From Phylloscopus collybita (Eukaryota; Chordata; Aves; Passeriformes; Phylloscopidae): a stretch of 64,000 bases of DNA. The stretch is from positions 28,538,001-28,602,000 of the forward strand of contig JAJNNQ010000026.1 of assembly GCA_027886175.1 (NCBI GenBank). The letters run 5' to 3'. Made by a program: the position numbers and the translations under genes. Position 1 is the first letter of the stretch; every line of letters starts with the position of its first letter. Shown piece by piece: positions 30,001-43,300 of the stretch. The notes beneath the pieces are model-generated. The model was not told the DNA's origin. It saw only the letters and a program-made list of their open reading frames with translations, and ran no database searches.

Positions 30001-31292
30001 CTAATTGACAAATCTGTCTTTAGCATTCTAAATTGCAACCTTTTTATTCCATTTTTAAATGCCAAAGTGGGAAAAAGAAATATTTTTAAGCTGTATCCTA
30101 ATTTACTGGATATGTACTTCAAGGTAGAGACATTCTGGGAGAAAAACTGTTTTACATTAAGCATTTTTGGACTGTTAAATGTCAGAGTGAAGGAACATAC
30201 AGAACTCTAACTAAAAGATGAAATCAGATTGGAGCTTTTGCATGTTTAAAAAAAACTTACATCAAAGTCAAGAAGAACTGAGAAGAGTAAAAGAGATTCC
30301 AAAACTCCAGAGATTTAGCTGTGAAGAAAATGTTTTGCATTGTGCCAGGAGGCTGACATGCCATGCAGCCATTATCATTGTTCTATAAGGTTTGTTTTAT
30401 AATTGGTTAAGTACAGCATTTACTCACTGAACTAGAAAACAAATTATGTCAAAGAAATAGCTAAGTTCTACAAATCAGATAAATTCAATCTGAATTTAAA
30501 TTAATTTTGATGTCACTTTAAATAATTATGTTAAGAAAATCTAACATCTCTCCATCCATTTATTTTCCACTCTGTCAAACTAACTTTATTCATGTTTGAT
30601 TAGAAAAACTTGTAATCTCAGAGAGTAAACTGATTATTAACATAAGGAAAATATTGCAATTCTACAGTGTCCCTCCAAACATGTGATTTTGGTGAAATCA
30701 GTGTTGAAATACTAGCTATGACAACAGATTCTCAGTTCCATGAAGTGTTTAATTTATTACTAAGATAATGCTAAAATAACTTCCTCTTAAGTGAAGTATT
30801 TGGTATTATAAACACAACTATTGGAAATAAGGAAGTTCTTTCAAAAATATTTACTTCAGGACACCTGCAATATACCAAGGAATACAGAGCCAAGGATATG
30901 GCTGTGACATTGTAGAAAGGTTTTAAATGTTTGAACCCAATTCACCACTGGAACCAGGGAAACCACCATCATGGTTTAAATACATAGAAAAGACTTAAAA
31001 AAATTTTATTAATCCATAAAAATGAAGTTGTTGGCAGCTATGCTTACGATAAGCTAGAGCTAGTAAAATAAAAACCACAGAGTTGTCTGGGTTGGAGGAA
31101 ACTCTTGAGATCACTTAGTATAATCCCTGCCTCAAGCAGGATTAATTGTCCAGGACTCTGTCTACTCAGTTTTTGAATATTTCCACAGATGGAGATTCTA
31201 CAACCTCTCTGGTCAACCTGTGTCAGTATGTGATTAACTTCACAATAAGAAAGTGGTTTTTTGTGTTCAGATAGAATTTTCTGGTGTGGGGT

Positions 31293-31340
<48 letters not shown>

Positions 31341-34300
31341 TGTTTTTTTTTGTGGGTTTTTTTTGTTTTTGTTTTTGTTTGTTTGGTTTTTTTGGGTTTT
31401 TTTGTGTGTGTGTGTGTGTTTTGTTTTGTTTTGTTTTGTTGGGTTTTTTTGTGTGGTTTTTTTTTTGGTGGGGTTGTGGGGTTTTTTGTTTGTTTGTTTG
31501 TTTGTTTGTTTGTTTGTTGGTGTTTTTTTTTTAATTTCTTACCCCTTGCCTCTTTTTCTCTCACCAGCTACTACTTAGGAGAACATGTCTCCCTCTTCTT
31601 TATTCCCTCACATCAGTATTTACATACTGATTAGATTCCCACTGAGCACTCTCCAGGCTGAAGAGTCCCAGCTCAGTCTCTCCTTTCATGGAAGTTTCTC
31701 CAGTTGGGCTTTGATGCCCCTGAGGAAGTCTATTTCTTTCTGGATGTGGTTTCACCAGCACTGAGCAAAGGGGAAGGATATCTGCCTTGACTTGCTGGCA
31801 GTGCTCTTTCAAATGCAGGTCAGGGTATTGTTGGCCTGTTTTATGCCACAAGGACGTGCTGCTGGCTCATGGTCTGCTTATTGTCCAAACAGCTCTTCTA
31901 CACAAAGCTTTCTTCCAGAGAGTTTGTTTCCAGTGAATGCTGATATCTGGGGTTACTCCTCCCTAGATGCTGAATTTTGCATTTGCTCTTGTTGAACTTC
32001 ATGTGATTTCCTCTGCCCCATTGTCCAGGCTGCTAATGAGGAGACTGGACAGTACTGGCTCTAGTAGCAACCCCAGGACACAACATTAATGACTTGTCTC
32101 CAAGTGGACATTGTGACACTAATGAAAATTTTCTGGACCTTGTTTTTCAGATGGTTTTCAATCCACCTTACCATCCACCCCTCTAAACTGTACTTTGTCA
32201 CTTGTCTACAAAGATAATGGAAGATCATGTTAAAGACTTTGCGGCAGCTGAGTCTGGCATCCACTGCTCGCCTCTCATCCACCTAGCAAGTCACATCATA
32301 GTAGAAAGCAATGCATTTGGTCAAGCAAATTTTTCGTTTCATAAATCCACGCTGACTATCCCAATCACCTTCTTGTCCTCTATGTGTTTAGAAATGGTTT
32401 CCAGGAAGATTTCCTCTTTCACATTGCCAGGGATTGAGTTGAAGCTTATTGGCCTGTAGTTCCCTTCACCCTCCTTTGTGAAGACAGAAGTGATATTTGC
32501 TCTTTTCCAGCCTTCAGGAGCCTCTCCCTCAGCGTGCGTTTAAGGCTTTCAAGGTGAGCTCTCTTTTGGGGGTTTTTCCCGTCCTCCAGGGTAGGTTTTT
32601 CCCAGCCAACCCTGAAGAAATGATTATAATACACAGGGTTTACCAAGCAATCTGAGATTCTGCAGGGGCCAGCCATCAAAGTAATTGGCCCAGGCAGAGA
32701 GGGCACACCTCCCTCACAAGTGATTTGACCTTTAGTCTGCCGTTTAGCCCTCGGGTCACGCCCTGACCCTCTCTGATAGGTAGGCTGTATGTCCTCCCCC
32801 ATCCCCCTCTCCCAGGTAAAAACCCAGGACAGGCACATGGTTAGGGTTCTGCTCAGGGAAGTCACACGGTTCAGAAGTGCTGCTACCCTGGAATAAAATC
32901 TTTGGACAAGGCTCCTGAAGCAGATCCGTTTCCTTCTTCCACTGATTCATCCAACCTCTCTGAAGGAGTCACGCAGGATTCATCTTGCTACATTTATCTC
33001 GCCACTGCAGCTGCAGCCACTGCACCCCGGGTCCTGCGCTGCCTGAAACAAGCTTAGACTTGTCTGAGCGGTCTGTGCCTGTGTTGGAGTGCAAGGAGAG
33101 TGTCCTTTTGGGACAAACCACGAGGCTGCTCTCCCAGCACAGCAGCTACACAGACTCCACAAAATAGCAGTGATTAATTCGCTGTTATACATGACCATTC
33201 AAAATAATCAGGAGAGGATTGTAATGTGTGAGGCCCTGTGGACTTAGACAGCTCTGTCCTCCATCTGGGTACAAAAATCTGACAGCAAACAGCTGTCAGT
33301 GCTCCTTCAGTAGCGCTGGGTCCTGTGCCTTGTGACCACCATCTCTAAGTTGTGCATGCAGGACAGAGAAGGTTTGCTGGCCTCTGTGCCTGCCTGCATG
33401 AACTGCTGTGCTGCCTGCTGCATCTACTGGCTGCTTCTGCCATGGCTGCACAACCTGCTGCTACTGAGTCTTCATCCTGGCACACGCAGCAGGGGCCTGA
33501 CCTCACTGCGCAGGGACTCCTGACAGAGTTTGTCAGAAGCTGCCAGAGCTACCCTTGCCTTAGCCTCACCTGGAAGCAACAGGCATCCTCAGTGTCCTCA
33601 GAGGCTTCCCAAAAGTGCCCAAATCCCAAAAATATAGCGCCTAGGAGCTCAAGAAGGCATCAAGAGGATTGTAAAGAAGCAGAAACTGCTGCACAAACTG
33701 CTGTGTATTTCAGCTGCATGCTGGGCCTGGCTCTTCTAGAGGCCAGCTGAGAATGCCAAATCACCCTGTCTAGATTTCACGGTATAGCTGTCTAATAAAA
33801 TTGCCTTCACATTATGAAAATTATTCCATTTCTAAAATACAACTGAAGTGTTGTATTTTAGAAATGGAATAATTTTCAGAAAAAAATTTGTACTTATTAA
33901 AATTGCACCAAGTTCAGGGGAAATCTCTGCTACAAAGATATCTAACTGAAATGAAGCATTACTTTTCAAAACATTTGGAATTGTATTTTGGAAAGAGAAA
34001 CTTCATTGCATTTAACATGGTAAAGATAGAGTCTGGATAGCTCCGTGGAGCCTGTAAGCTATAAGTAGTAGAAATTTTTAAGAATACACAGCAACATGGC
34101 AAAATTACTTGAAGACTTCAGAAAATTCTTTGCATGGAAGCTGAAGGCCCCATGGAATTTTTTCAAAAATTAATGGAATGGTGATTTGAAAATAGAGAAA
34201 AAAACCTAAATACCTCTTCAGTATAAAGAAGACATTAAAAAACCCAGTTCCTGGGGACTAATGGAGGATTAGCTACATGCCCAGTGTAAAATAAAATGCA

Positions 34301-37300
34301 TATTTTGAAATGTGTGATTGACAAGATAGACAAGAAATACTGGGAGAAAGAATTCAAGGAGACTTGCAAAAAGCCTGTTGTTGTTCTTTGAAGTGGAAGC
34401 TGGACTTCTGCAAAAGATGAGCTTACCTAAAATGTGCAGGATTATTGAGAAAAATAATAGTTCTGCAAAACACAGGTATCCAGGAAGATGGCGTAATAGT
34501 CCACCGTGGTTTAAATCCCATGCAATGCTAGGTTAGTATCTAATCTTACTATTGCTTCTGGGTTGGTAATATTGGACCAGAGACTTTTCTGAGTAATTTG
34601 TAATTACCTTCTGAAGCTCCTGATGTCATTCTGAGCAGTTGTGTAACAGTATCAAGTTTCTGCAGCAGTGACATGCCTGAAGCCAACGTGATGAGCACTG
34701 AAAAATTATGTATGAATGTAGTGCCTGCCCACAGAGTAGTCTAGTATTTCTCATCCAGGAATGAGGGAAAAGGAATAAGTAGCTGTTGCTACTGTCCCAT
34801 TTCTTTCAGTGACCAGAACTAAAACCCAAAGCTCCTGCTGAGTAAGGTCTCATGTCTAACACAAACCACTTCATTAAGGATCAAAAACCTTAAAAAATGT
34901 TATACAAAATCACTACTTGTAGAGCAAGAGGAAACACTAGACTTTTTTAAGAGCAAAAGTTTGAGGACAACTTGAGCCCACAGGAAAACATTGACTAACA
35001 AAAGTGAGTGGCAGTGGGTATCTTGGCAAAAGAGGAAACACAAGGGCACTACACGCTCACACAAAATCTAACTACATTCACTGCTGAAATTATTACAACC
35101 CTTTAAATGAGTATTGTATACGTCTCAAGTTGATTGAAGAATCAGAAATAAGTTCACTGTGTGCTCTTTGAATATGGCCAGGTTGTGACTTTAACCACGT
35201 TATGATGTCTTCTGCTATGACAATTACTTTTGCCTTCAGAGTAACAGTTTAATTAAGGATGGAAAATATATGATGAATTATTGAATATCTTTTAAGATTT
35301 TTTGTAGAGCTACTGAAACTTCTGGGAAGTTTCTTTTGTGTAGATGAAGCATGGTAGTAAACCATGCAAAACTGAAAACAAATTTCTTCACTTGATCTGA
35401 AAATTCTATTCCTCCCTTTTTAGTGCTGTGCAAAGGAAACAAGATATGTAAGTCTGAAGATCATTATTTGTACCTATTGCTCATGAAGGTTGCTCTCCTG
35501 CATAAGCCAGGCACATGCACAATGAGAAAAGATAATGAAGGCAATAGAGAGAAAGGTGTCACAATAAATTAAGAAAGAATGGGAACTCGTGAGTTTACTT
35601 TTAGAGACACAACCAATGGTCTTAATAAATGCTAGACTGTTAATCCATTTGTTTATTCAGAAAAGAAATATTTACCCATTTTGCTACTAGAGTAGTATGA
35701 GAGAAGTAGTATGATTATGAATCCAATTTTTATTCATCATCAGACTAACTGTTCTCCATTACTTCATTACTTGAAATTTCTAGCAAATTTGCAGTTTTCT
35801 GTTAAATAAAGCCAAAAAAATAGAACCTGGGCATCCTGATACAGGGTCCTTTAATGCCTCACAAAACTAGTTAAAGAATTTTCAGGGCTTCATCTCTCTC
35901 CTTCTGAATGATCTCCCCACATTACATTTCTGTAAACGTATCACACTAGTGTACTGCTTTCTGAAAACTTTTTTATTCTTTAGGATATCTGGAAAGCATC
36001 CAGGGATATCAACTAAGATAGAAGATATTTCACACATTTCTGTCATCAATTTCCATTGCTGACCATCATTTAAACAAGTAAGAACCTAAACTGCTCTTTG
36101 ATGTGGGAGTAAGATAATAACCCAGTATGACCATACAGTAGTAATATACTATTTTACTATATTATATATGCAGTGTAATATATCAGAGACATATAAAGTG
36201 ACATATTCAGTATTTTAATAATTGTGCAGGGGCTCAAATGACACCAGTAACTCTGTCTACAGTGCATCTGTACCACCTTATTTGAAAAAATGTATTGATC
36301 CCCCTTTACACTTGAAATAAATAAACCACTGACATCATCTAATTAAGTAATGACATAATTTTGCATTTCTAAGACAATTTGATGTATATATCAATAAGCA
36401 TTTTAAGGCTGATATAACTTTGAACTCAAAAACTACAGATCAATTATCTTTATGTCTATTATAATAATAACAACACTTATTCTATTTCTATAATAATTAT
36501 TATATATTTTTATAATATAAGTTAATTATTCTATTTCTATAATACTTATTATATATTTTTTATAATATAATTTTTTGTACAGATTATTCCCCTGAGGTAA
36601 AAGAAATACTACTACTCAGACTTATTCCTCTCAGTAGGAGTACAATTTTCCTAGTTCCCTCTTTAGTGAATTCAGGGAGATGGGTGCCCAACCTTTGGTA
36701 TTTCTTAGTAGTTATAATATTGAACCCTGATCTGGGTTGATACAATAAAACCTCACTTAAAACGCTCTGAAAATGAAAATGCATGCTGTTTTCCTTGCTT
36801 TTCTACTCTACTCTACTTTTCTACTTTCTATTGCCATTTACCTGTCACTAGTCTAACCTGAGCCTTCTAGATGTTTCTTCAATATCACCATTAACACTGT
36901 TAATTCACCTCAGTTCCGTGCTGCAATGTGTATTCCGAGGTTCTCTAAGTTACACACCATATGATTGTCCTCTCAACTCCTTATTAATCTAAGACCAATT
37001 TTCAAAGGAGTTGAACACTTAAAAAAGTTGCAGATGTACGTGGAAATTTAAATTTTGAATATAGCAAGTACCGTACAAATGGCAATTTAAAATAAAAGTT
37101 CATGTTCTCAAAGTGAGGCATCCAAATAGAATAGATACTTTCAGGTGTTCCTGAAGTGGCTTTTTTTCCCCCTAATATGTTACAGTTCCAGTCTTCAGAG
37201 TGGAACAATATTGCTTTTAGGTCTGAAGAATATATTGGAAAAAAAAAATTATTAGCTAGTTACACTCTCAATAATATGTTTCAATCTTCAAAAGACAGCC

Positions 37301-40300
37301 CATGAGAAAAGCAATAACTTCATAAAATGTGAAAGATTTGGAGGATCTGCTAAAAGTAGAACAGAGGAACATGACATCTATAATTGAATAAAAGGGAACA
37401 TTAATAGCCATTAGATGTGCACTGTCCTGTTTATCATTAAACAGAGCAGAGATCTTGTTACAAATGATATGTTACTGTGTAATTAAATGTATTGGAAATG
37501 CAAAAGCACATGGGAGTTGAATTAAGGCTGCCAACAATGTTAATGCTTGGGCGGGAGTGGCCAGCAGGAGTATTGTTGTGAGATTTCACTGGTAGAAAGA
37601 TAAAGCCAGATGCTGAGGCTCCACAGTCTGCTGTTCCCATTGTTTGGCTCAAGGCAGCTGTGTGCATGGCCAGATTACAAAACCATCAGAGCTGCCATTT
37701 TTATAGAAGCTGGACTGTGACAGCAGCTCAATTTTATGTGTGAGCAGGAAAATATCCATGATGAAAGTATCAACCCACTAATTCCTACTGCAAAATGGAA
37801 AAAAATTAAAAAGTATTTCTAAACCCATTTATCCACCATTAAATAAAATACAGTGTGTTAACTGATTTTTTGCATAAAAAACTGAAGAAGTTCCAAGAGT
37901 GAAGTTTCTAAAACACAAGAATGTTTATAACTATTCCTAAAGAAGAATCTTTTTGCAGATTCAATACTCCACACCACAGAACAACTCTAAAATATGCTAA
38001 AAGGGGATAAAAGATAAATATATTTTCTATATATTTAATTGCCTAACTGTAATAGTCATGGTAATTATAAAATCCTTAATAAGGACATTAATATACTAGT
38101 AAACGTGCTTTAATAAAATATTAGTTACACAGCTTTGAATTCTCCATTATTACACTGATTTTTTTCTGAACATGTTCTCAATTCTTAGTGAGAAACGTAA
38201 ATAAACTCAGCTTTCATATCTTTGTGGTCAACTTAAATGGAATTTAGTACTATTTTTAAAACTTAAAAACCAACATAAAACATAGCTTTGGGGCCTACAC
38301 ATCATTACTCATTTTGTTCAAGGGCTAGTCTTCTGTTAGTTTTATTACTATTATTGGAATCATTAAATTAGCCTTTAAAAATTCACTGTAGTTTACTAAG
38401 ATCAATGATGAGAAATACTGAATCGTTTTACTTCACATATTTTAACTGAGATATTGAATATCAAGATGCCTAAATAAACCAAGAATTATTGAGACATAAC
38501 TTCAAAACTGCAAACTGGACACTTAATTTGTAAAAATATTGAAATGCTTGAGTCTTAATATCTTCCTGAACTTTTAGGAACATATTAGATTATAAATTTA
38601 CAACACTGAATTAATTATTGTGATACCACAATCATAAATACTTTTTATCTGTTCTAATGAATTATCAAATTCAATAAGTCAGGAAAAATAAACACAGAAC
38701 ATGGAGAAAACAGTCAGTCAATTACTCAAGTATATTAAAATTCTAAATAAGCAAAGGTTTATTTAATGTATTTGGCACACTCTGCCCCCCAGCCCCCTTT
38801 ACTGTATCATATCCATTGTACACGTATGTTGGGCACTGACACTTGCATAGTGGCACTAAATGGCACCTGGGTCAGTACTACTGGTTTCTGTTAATATTTT
38901 AGATAATGACCCTAAATTCATATCTTTATACATGTTAGATATTGTAAGCTATAGTTGACCCCTGACAAAAAGGAAAACTGAAAAGTTTTAATATTATTTC
39001 AGTTAAAATTATAGCAGAAAGACACTGCACAAAACACAGTACAATCCATCTGTGCTGCCAGTCATTAAAACACTTTAGATGGTTGAAATTGTTAAATCTC
39101 CTTCAAGTGAAGAGAAACCTCAAGTGTCAAGGCTCAGTTTGTTGTCAGCATACTTCATACTCAGCTGCTACCTTACCATTTTTTATTAGTGCTTAGGCAG
39201 AAGTCGCACATCAAGCTGTTAGCACACTCACCAGCTGTTCACCAAGTTTACTCACCCTCTGACCTTCTTTGCCAGGTGGACCTTGGGGACCCTCCAGCAA
39301 ACCCTGAAAATACAAATATTAAACAATTATAACATTCAAAGCTATTTTCATCCTCTATTTTTTCTACCGAAGTAAGACTAGACCAAATATCCAGATGGCA
39401 AGACAAGGCATTTATTTCTAATAATAAGAATTGGCTATTCCTAACAATTCCCTCAATGTTAAATTAATGTTCAAGAAAAAGCACAAACAATAATTATTTA
39501 TCATATTCCGTCATATAAAGGCTGTATCCTTTGGAAAAGAAGAGGTAAGTCAGCACTAATTAAGCCTAGTTATATTTAACTACAATATTAATTGAAAAGA
39601 GATTTATCTTGTTAAGTTAGGATGCCATAAAAAATGACAAAGAAAGTTCTTTTAAATGAAAGACAACTTACTCTACAACTCAAATTCAAATATAGGCACT
39701 GAAGGGGGAGGGAAAAGGAGGGAGGGGGAACTAAATATAGCAGAAGGCCTTATGCTCGCTGGATCCTAAGAACCAGCCCTGCACTGCTTCCTCTGCATAT
39801 CTGGCTTGGCTTTTCAAAACACTTCAGTGCCTCTTTTCTCTCACTCTCTCTCCTGAACAGACACTGGGGCTTTGAGTGTTTTGAATATATCCTTGAATTG
39901 TGAGCCTGCCTTCTGAACTCAGTGTGAGGATCTGCCTTTTTCAATCAGATCAAATCACAGACCAGTTCTGATGCTTTAATTTTATATCTAATTAATGTAC
40001 AATATAATCATAAAGCCTTCAAATAACATCTCAGAACAACTTAGAAATGTCCTGAGTTCCCCACTCCCCCTTTACTTCATGAGTCACCTTGGAACACAAT
40101 TCAAAAATTACTTTGAGGAAGCAATCCAATTTCCATTATAGCAACAAGAAATGTGAAATCATTTTCAATGTAATCAGCAAAGACTATGTAACAGTTCTGC
40201 ATTGTATAGGTTAAAAAAAAAAAAAAAGCCTTGCATGTTATATTGCATATTCTTACAGGATGTCACAAAATCAAAGAACTTACATTTTGTTTAAGAATTT

Positions 40301-43300
40301 GAAACATGAAAATTTTAAAATCTTTAAAATTACTCAGGCTCATGTATTGCTTCAGCATGAGTTATATCTTCAGTCAAATTCAAATGCCTTACTTAGAATC
40401 AATTACACATACTTATTGACTCAATAAGGGTGAACTGAGGCACTCTGAAAATCATGATTTTCCAAAGTACCCAGATTTCTAGAAATTAATTTAAGAAGTT
40501 CATTTATGATCCCTAATTCCCAATTTAAACTTGAGAAAATAAGTAGGCGTTCCAAAGCTACTAGCTCATACATTTTCAAGTAGTGTTCTTAGTTGATTAG
40601 AATGTAGTTTGACTTCAATTTAAAAAGAAGTGGTCACTTCAAGAGCTTTTCCATTTCTATCATTTCTCCACTTTCCAACACTGAAGCTAAAACTATATCC
40701 CAGACAGTATTTCACTGTAGGATATTTCTCCTGTCATTTCAGTTTATAATGTAAACAGGATAAGGTGTAGGATCTTTTACAAAGCTGATGCACACCATTT
40801 CCATCTTTCACCATAAGTTTATGGAACTAAAATATGCGTGAGAATGTTGTGAACAAATAATACCACAGTAAATTTATTAGAGAGCAAGTTATGTAGCTTA
40901 TAAATACAAAACCCCATAAAACAGCGTGTCAGTGTGACCTCTGTAAAGCTTTTTTACTTTCTCATCTAGGTAGTGTGGAACTTGCAGAGTTCTGTCTAGC
41001 TGTTAGCAATATTCTAATTCTGTAAAGAGATTCTGGGAATTCAGGAAGAGGTGGAATTTTGTTTTGTTAATTTTTCATTTTAATGACAACTTTATGCAGA
41101 GGAATGAGATGAAAACCTGTAATGTCCGTTTTATGGGGGAGGAAATACTCAGCCTCACATATCTGTACAATAAGGCTCCAAGGGGACAAAAATTACACAA
41201 GAATGTAACTGCACAATAGTGATAATTAATAGCCAACATTTTTATCCACTTTTATTCTTTTTCTTCTCTCTACAATATTATTGTCAAGAAAAAGGAACCA
41301 GATAAGGAGATTTATCTTCAAGGAAAGGGAGGAGAGCTGTGTACAATTGGTAGCTAGGCAGGGAGGACTCCCCTGTACAAGGAGCCACATCCTGATATTG
41401 AAACTGAGGTAAAAGTTCACACCAAATTCAGTGGGATCTTCCGTTTAAAAAGTGGTAGGACAACATGGGCCATGTTAACTAACACAGCTCTAAAACTGTA
41501 GTAACTTGGCCAAAGTAATGACTTAGCAATGCTGTCTCTGTTCAGCATTCACTGAAAGAGATCATGGAAAAATAACTGCAGAAGAAACCTGCAGGAGAAA
41601 TGAAAAAGAAAACTTCTAAAGTGAATTCTGTCTGAACAGATGAATAAAACATCTACCATTGAACTCCTATAGAACTTGGCAATGAATAGATACACATATT
41701 TGTAGGGAGGCAGACTAAAGTATCTACTTAGGTTGCATTCCTATTTAATTTCTGGAGATCTTCCTTTGGAGATCAAAGATCAGATTTGACTCCCTCCAAC
41801 CACGGATAGCACAGTTGGTCAGAAAAGCCCACCACCACGGATAAAGGGATGGAATATAGACTGAATAAACATACCTCTATCTATCATCCATCCATCTATC
41901 TATCTATGCTATATGGGATATGCTGTGGAGTGTGTTCAAAACACATCAGAAGGCAACCTAATCTACTAGAACAAACTCCCCAGCTAAACAACAGCCAAAG
42001 CAATTAAGATCATAGAACCATACAACAGTTTGGGTTGGAAGGGACCTTTAAAGGTCATCTAGTCCAATCCTCCTGCAATGAACAGTGACATCTTCAACTA
42101 GACCAGGTTTCTCAGAGTCCCAAACAACCTGGACTTGAATGTTTCAGGGATGGAGCATCCACCAACTCTGTGGGCAATATATTCCATTGTTTCATCACCC
42201 TCATTGTAAAAAATCTTGTCTAAATTGACCCTCCTTCAGTTTAATACCTCCTTCAGTTTTATCCCTTTATCCCTATCTCAACAGGCTGAGCTAAAGTCTG
42301 TCCCCACCTTTTTTTATGGGTACCCTTCAGGTAATGCAAGGGAATTGAAACCATTCACTGTGTGTCACTGTCACTCTGATACTTTTGAACTGGCAAGAGC
42401 ATGGCTATGGTGATGAGCAGCACAATGTCTAGGAGCAGCACAAGGCACTGTGAGGTATAAACCCAGCCTATCTGTGTGACATCAGACTGGCAGGAAAATA
42501 TGATGCATCCTTTGAGGTGACCTAACACACAGGGGATTTTCCTGACTCTGCCAGGCCACCTTTGAGGCTGAAAGATAGTAGCCTTCTGCCTATTTTGGGG
42601 AGCAGTGAATTAAAATAACATATGCCGTCTATAAAGCCTGTTGCTGTCATAGACCAAGCAAACCTTTGGAGTAACATACCTGAAGGAGCTTGAGGAACAT
42701 GAAGCGTAAATGTCTGAAACATTATCATGTAGCCTGGGGAAAATAAATGCCACTAAAATGGAGATGTTCCCAAGTGCAACTGAAACTTAGAAAATCTACC
42801 AAAATGAGTGAGAGTGGCTATGAAGAGAGATGATACATGATGCACTGGTAGGCACAAGAGGGTTGTACAAAATCTTGAAAATTAAGAGCAGAAACTTGTG
42901 AATCCATTTATAAGAGGTAAACCACAAAAGGAAATGTTGACAAGGGAAAATATGCCGGTTAGAACACAGGATAGAAAAATTAATCACACTGTGAAGAACA
43001 TGAAGACAGGTATTTAAATGAAATGTCATCAAAACTTATTCTAAGCCTTAGCTGAGGGAAACTAAGAAAAAACAGCAGGTTTAAAAATGTTGCAGTAGAA
43101 TAAGTGAGTTTTTAAAAGAATTTGTATTGAAAATATCTGTAGGAATTAACATTTTAGTACTTAAACAGCTAATATTTTTTGTGAGTATCAGGAGATGAAA
43201 ATAAATAAGAATTATTTAACTTGAAATGGTAAACGAAAAATATGTTAGGAAGTTACAGAAAAATCAGTGAACAGTTCAGCCAGTTAAGCTGTTCTAAGTT

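Larger units (their letters stand above)
24770..39255 (-). other. COL19A1: COL19A1 intron, 14.5 kb
   Basis: It holds a CR1 with an expanded T/G tract (31082-32530), a GC-richer unassigned island (32530-33760), a perfect hairpin (33815-33878), an AT-rich duplicated unit (36477-36570) and a SOX/E-box motif cluster (37533-37662). No exon was recognised. Confidence 0.75.

Noticed and set aside
31223..31634. Several 93-116 codon frames rich in Phe/Val/Cys or Lys
   Set aside because: They only read through the T/G low-complexity tract.
32446..32865. 139-codon minus-strand frame
   Set aside because: Part is CR1 reverse-strand sequence and part the adjoining unassigned block. It crosses an element boundary, so it is not a gene.
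33352..33750. 132-codon + strand open frame
   Set aside because: No family recognised and no start context or homology that I can see. Kept only as part of the unassigned island.
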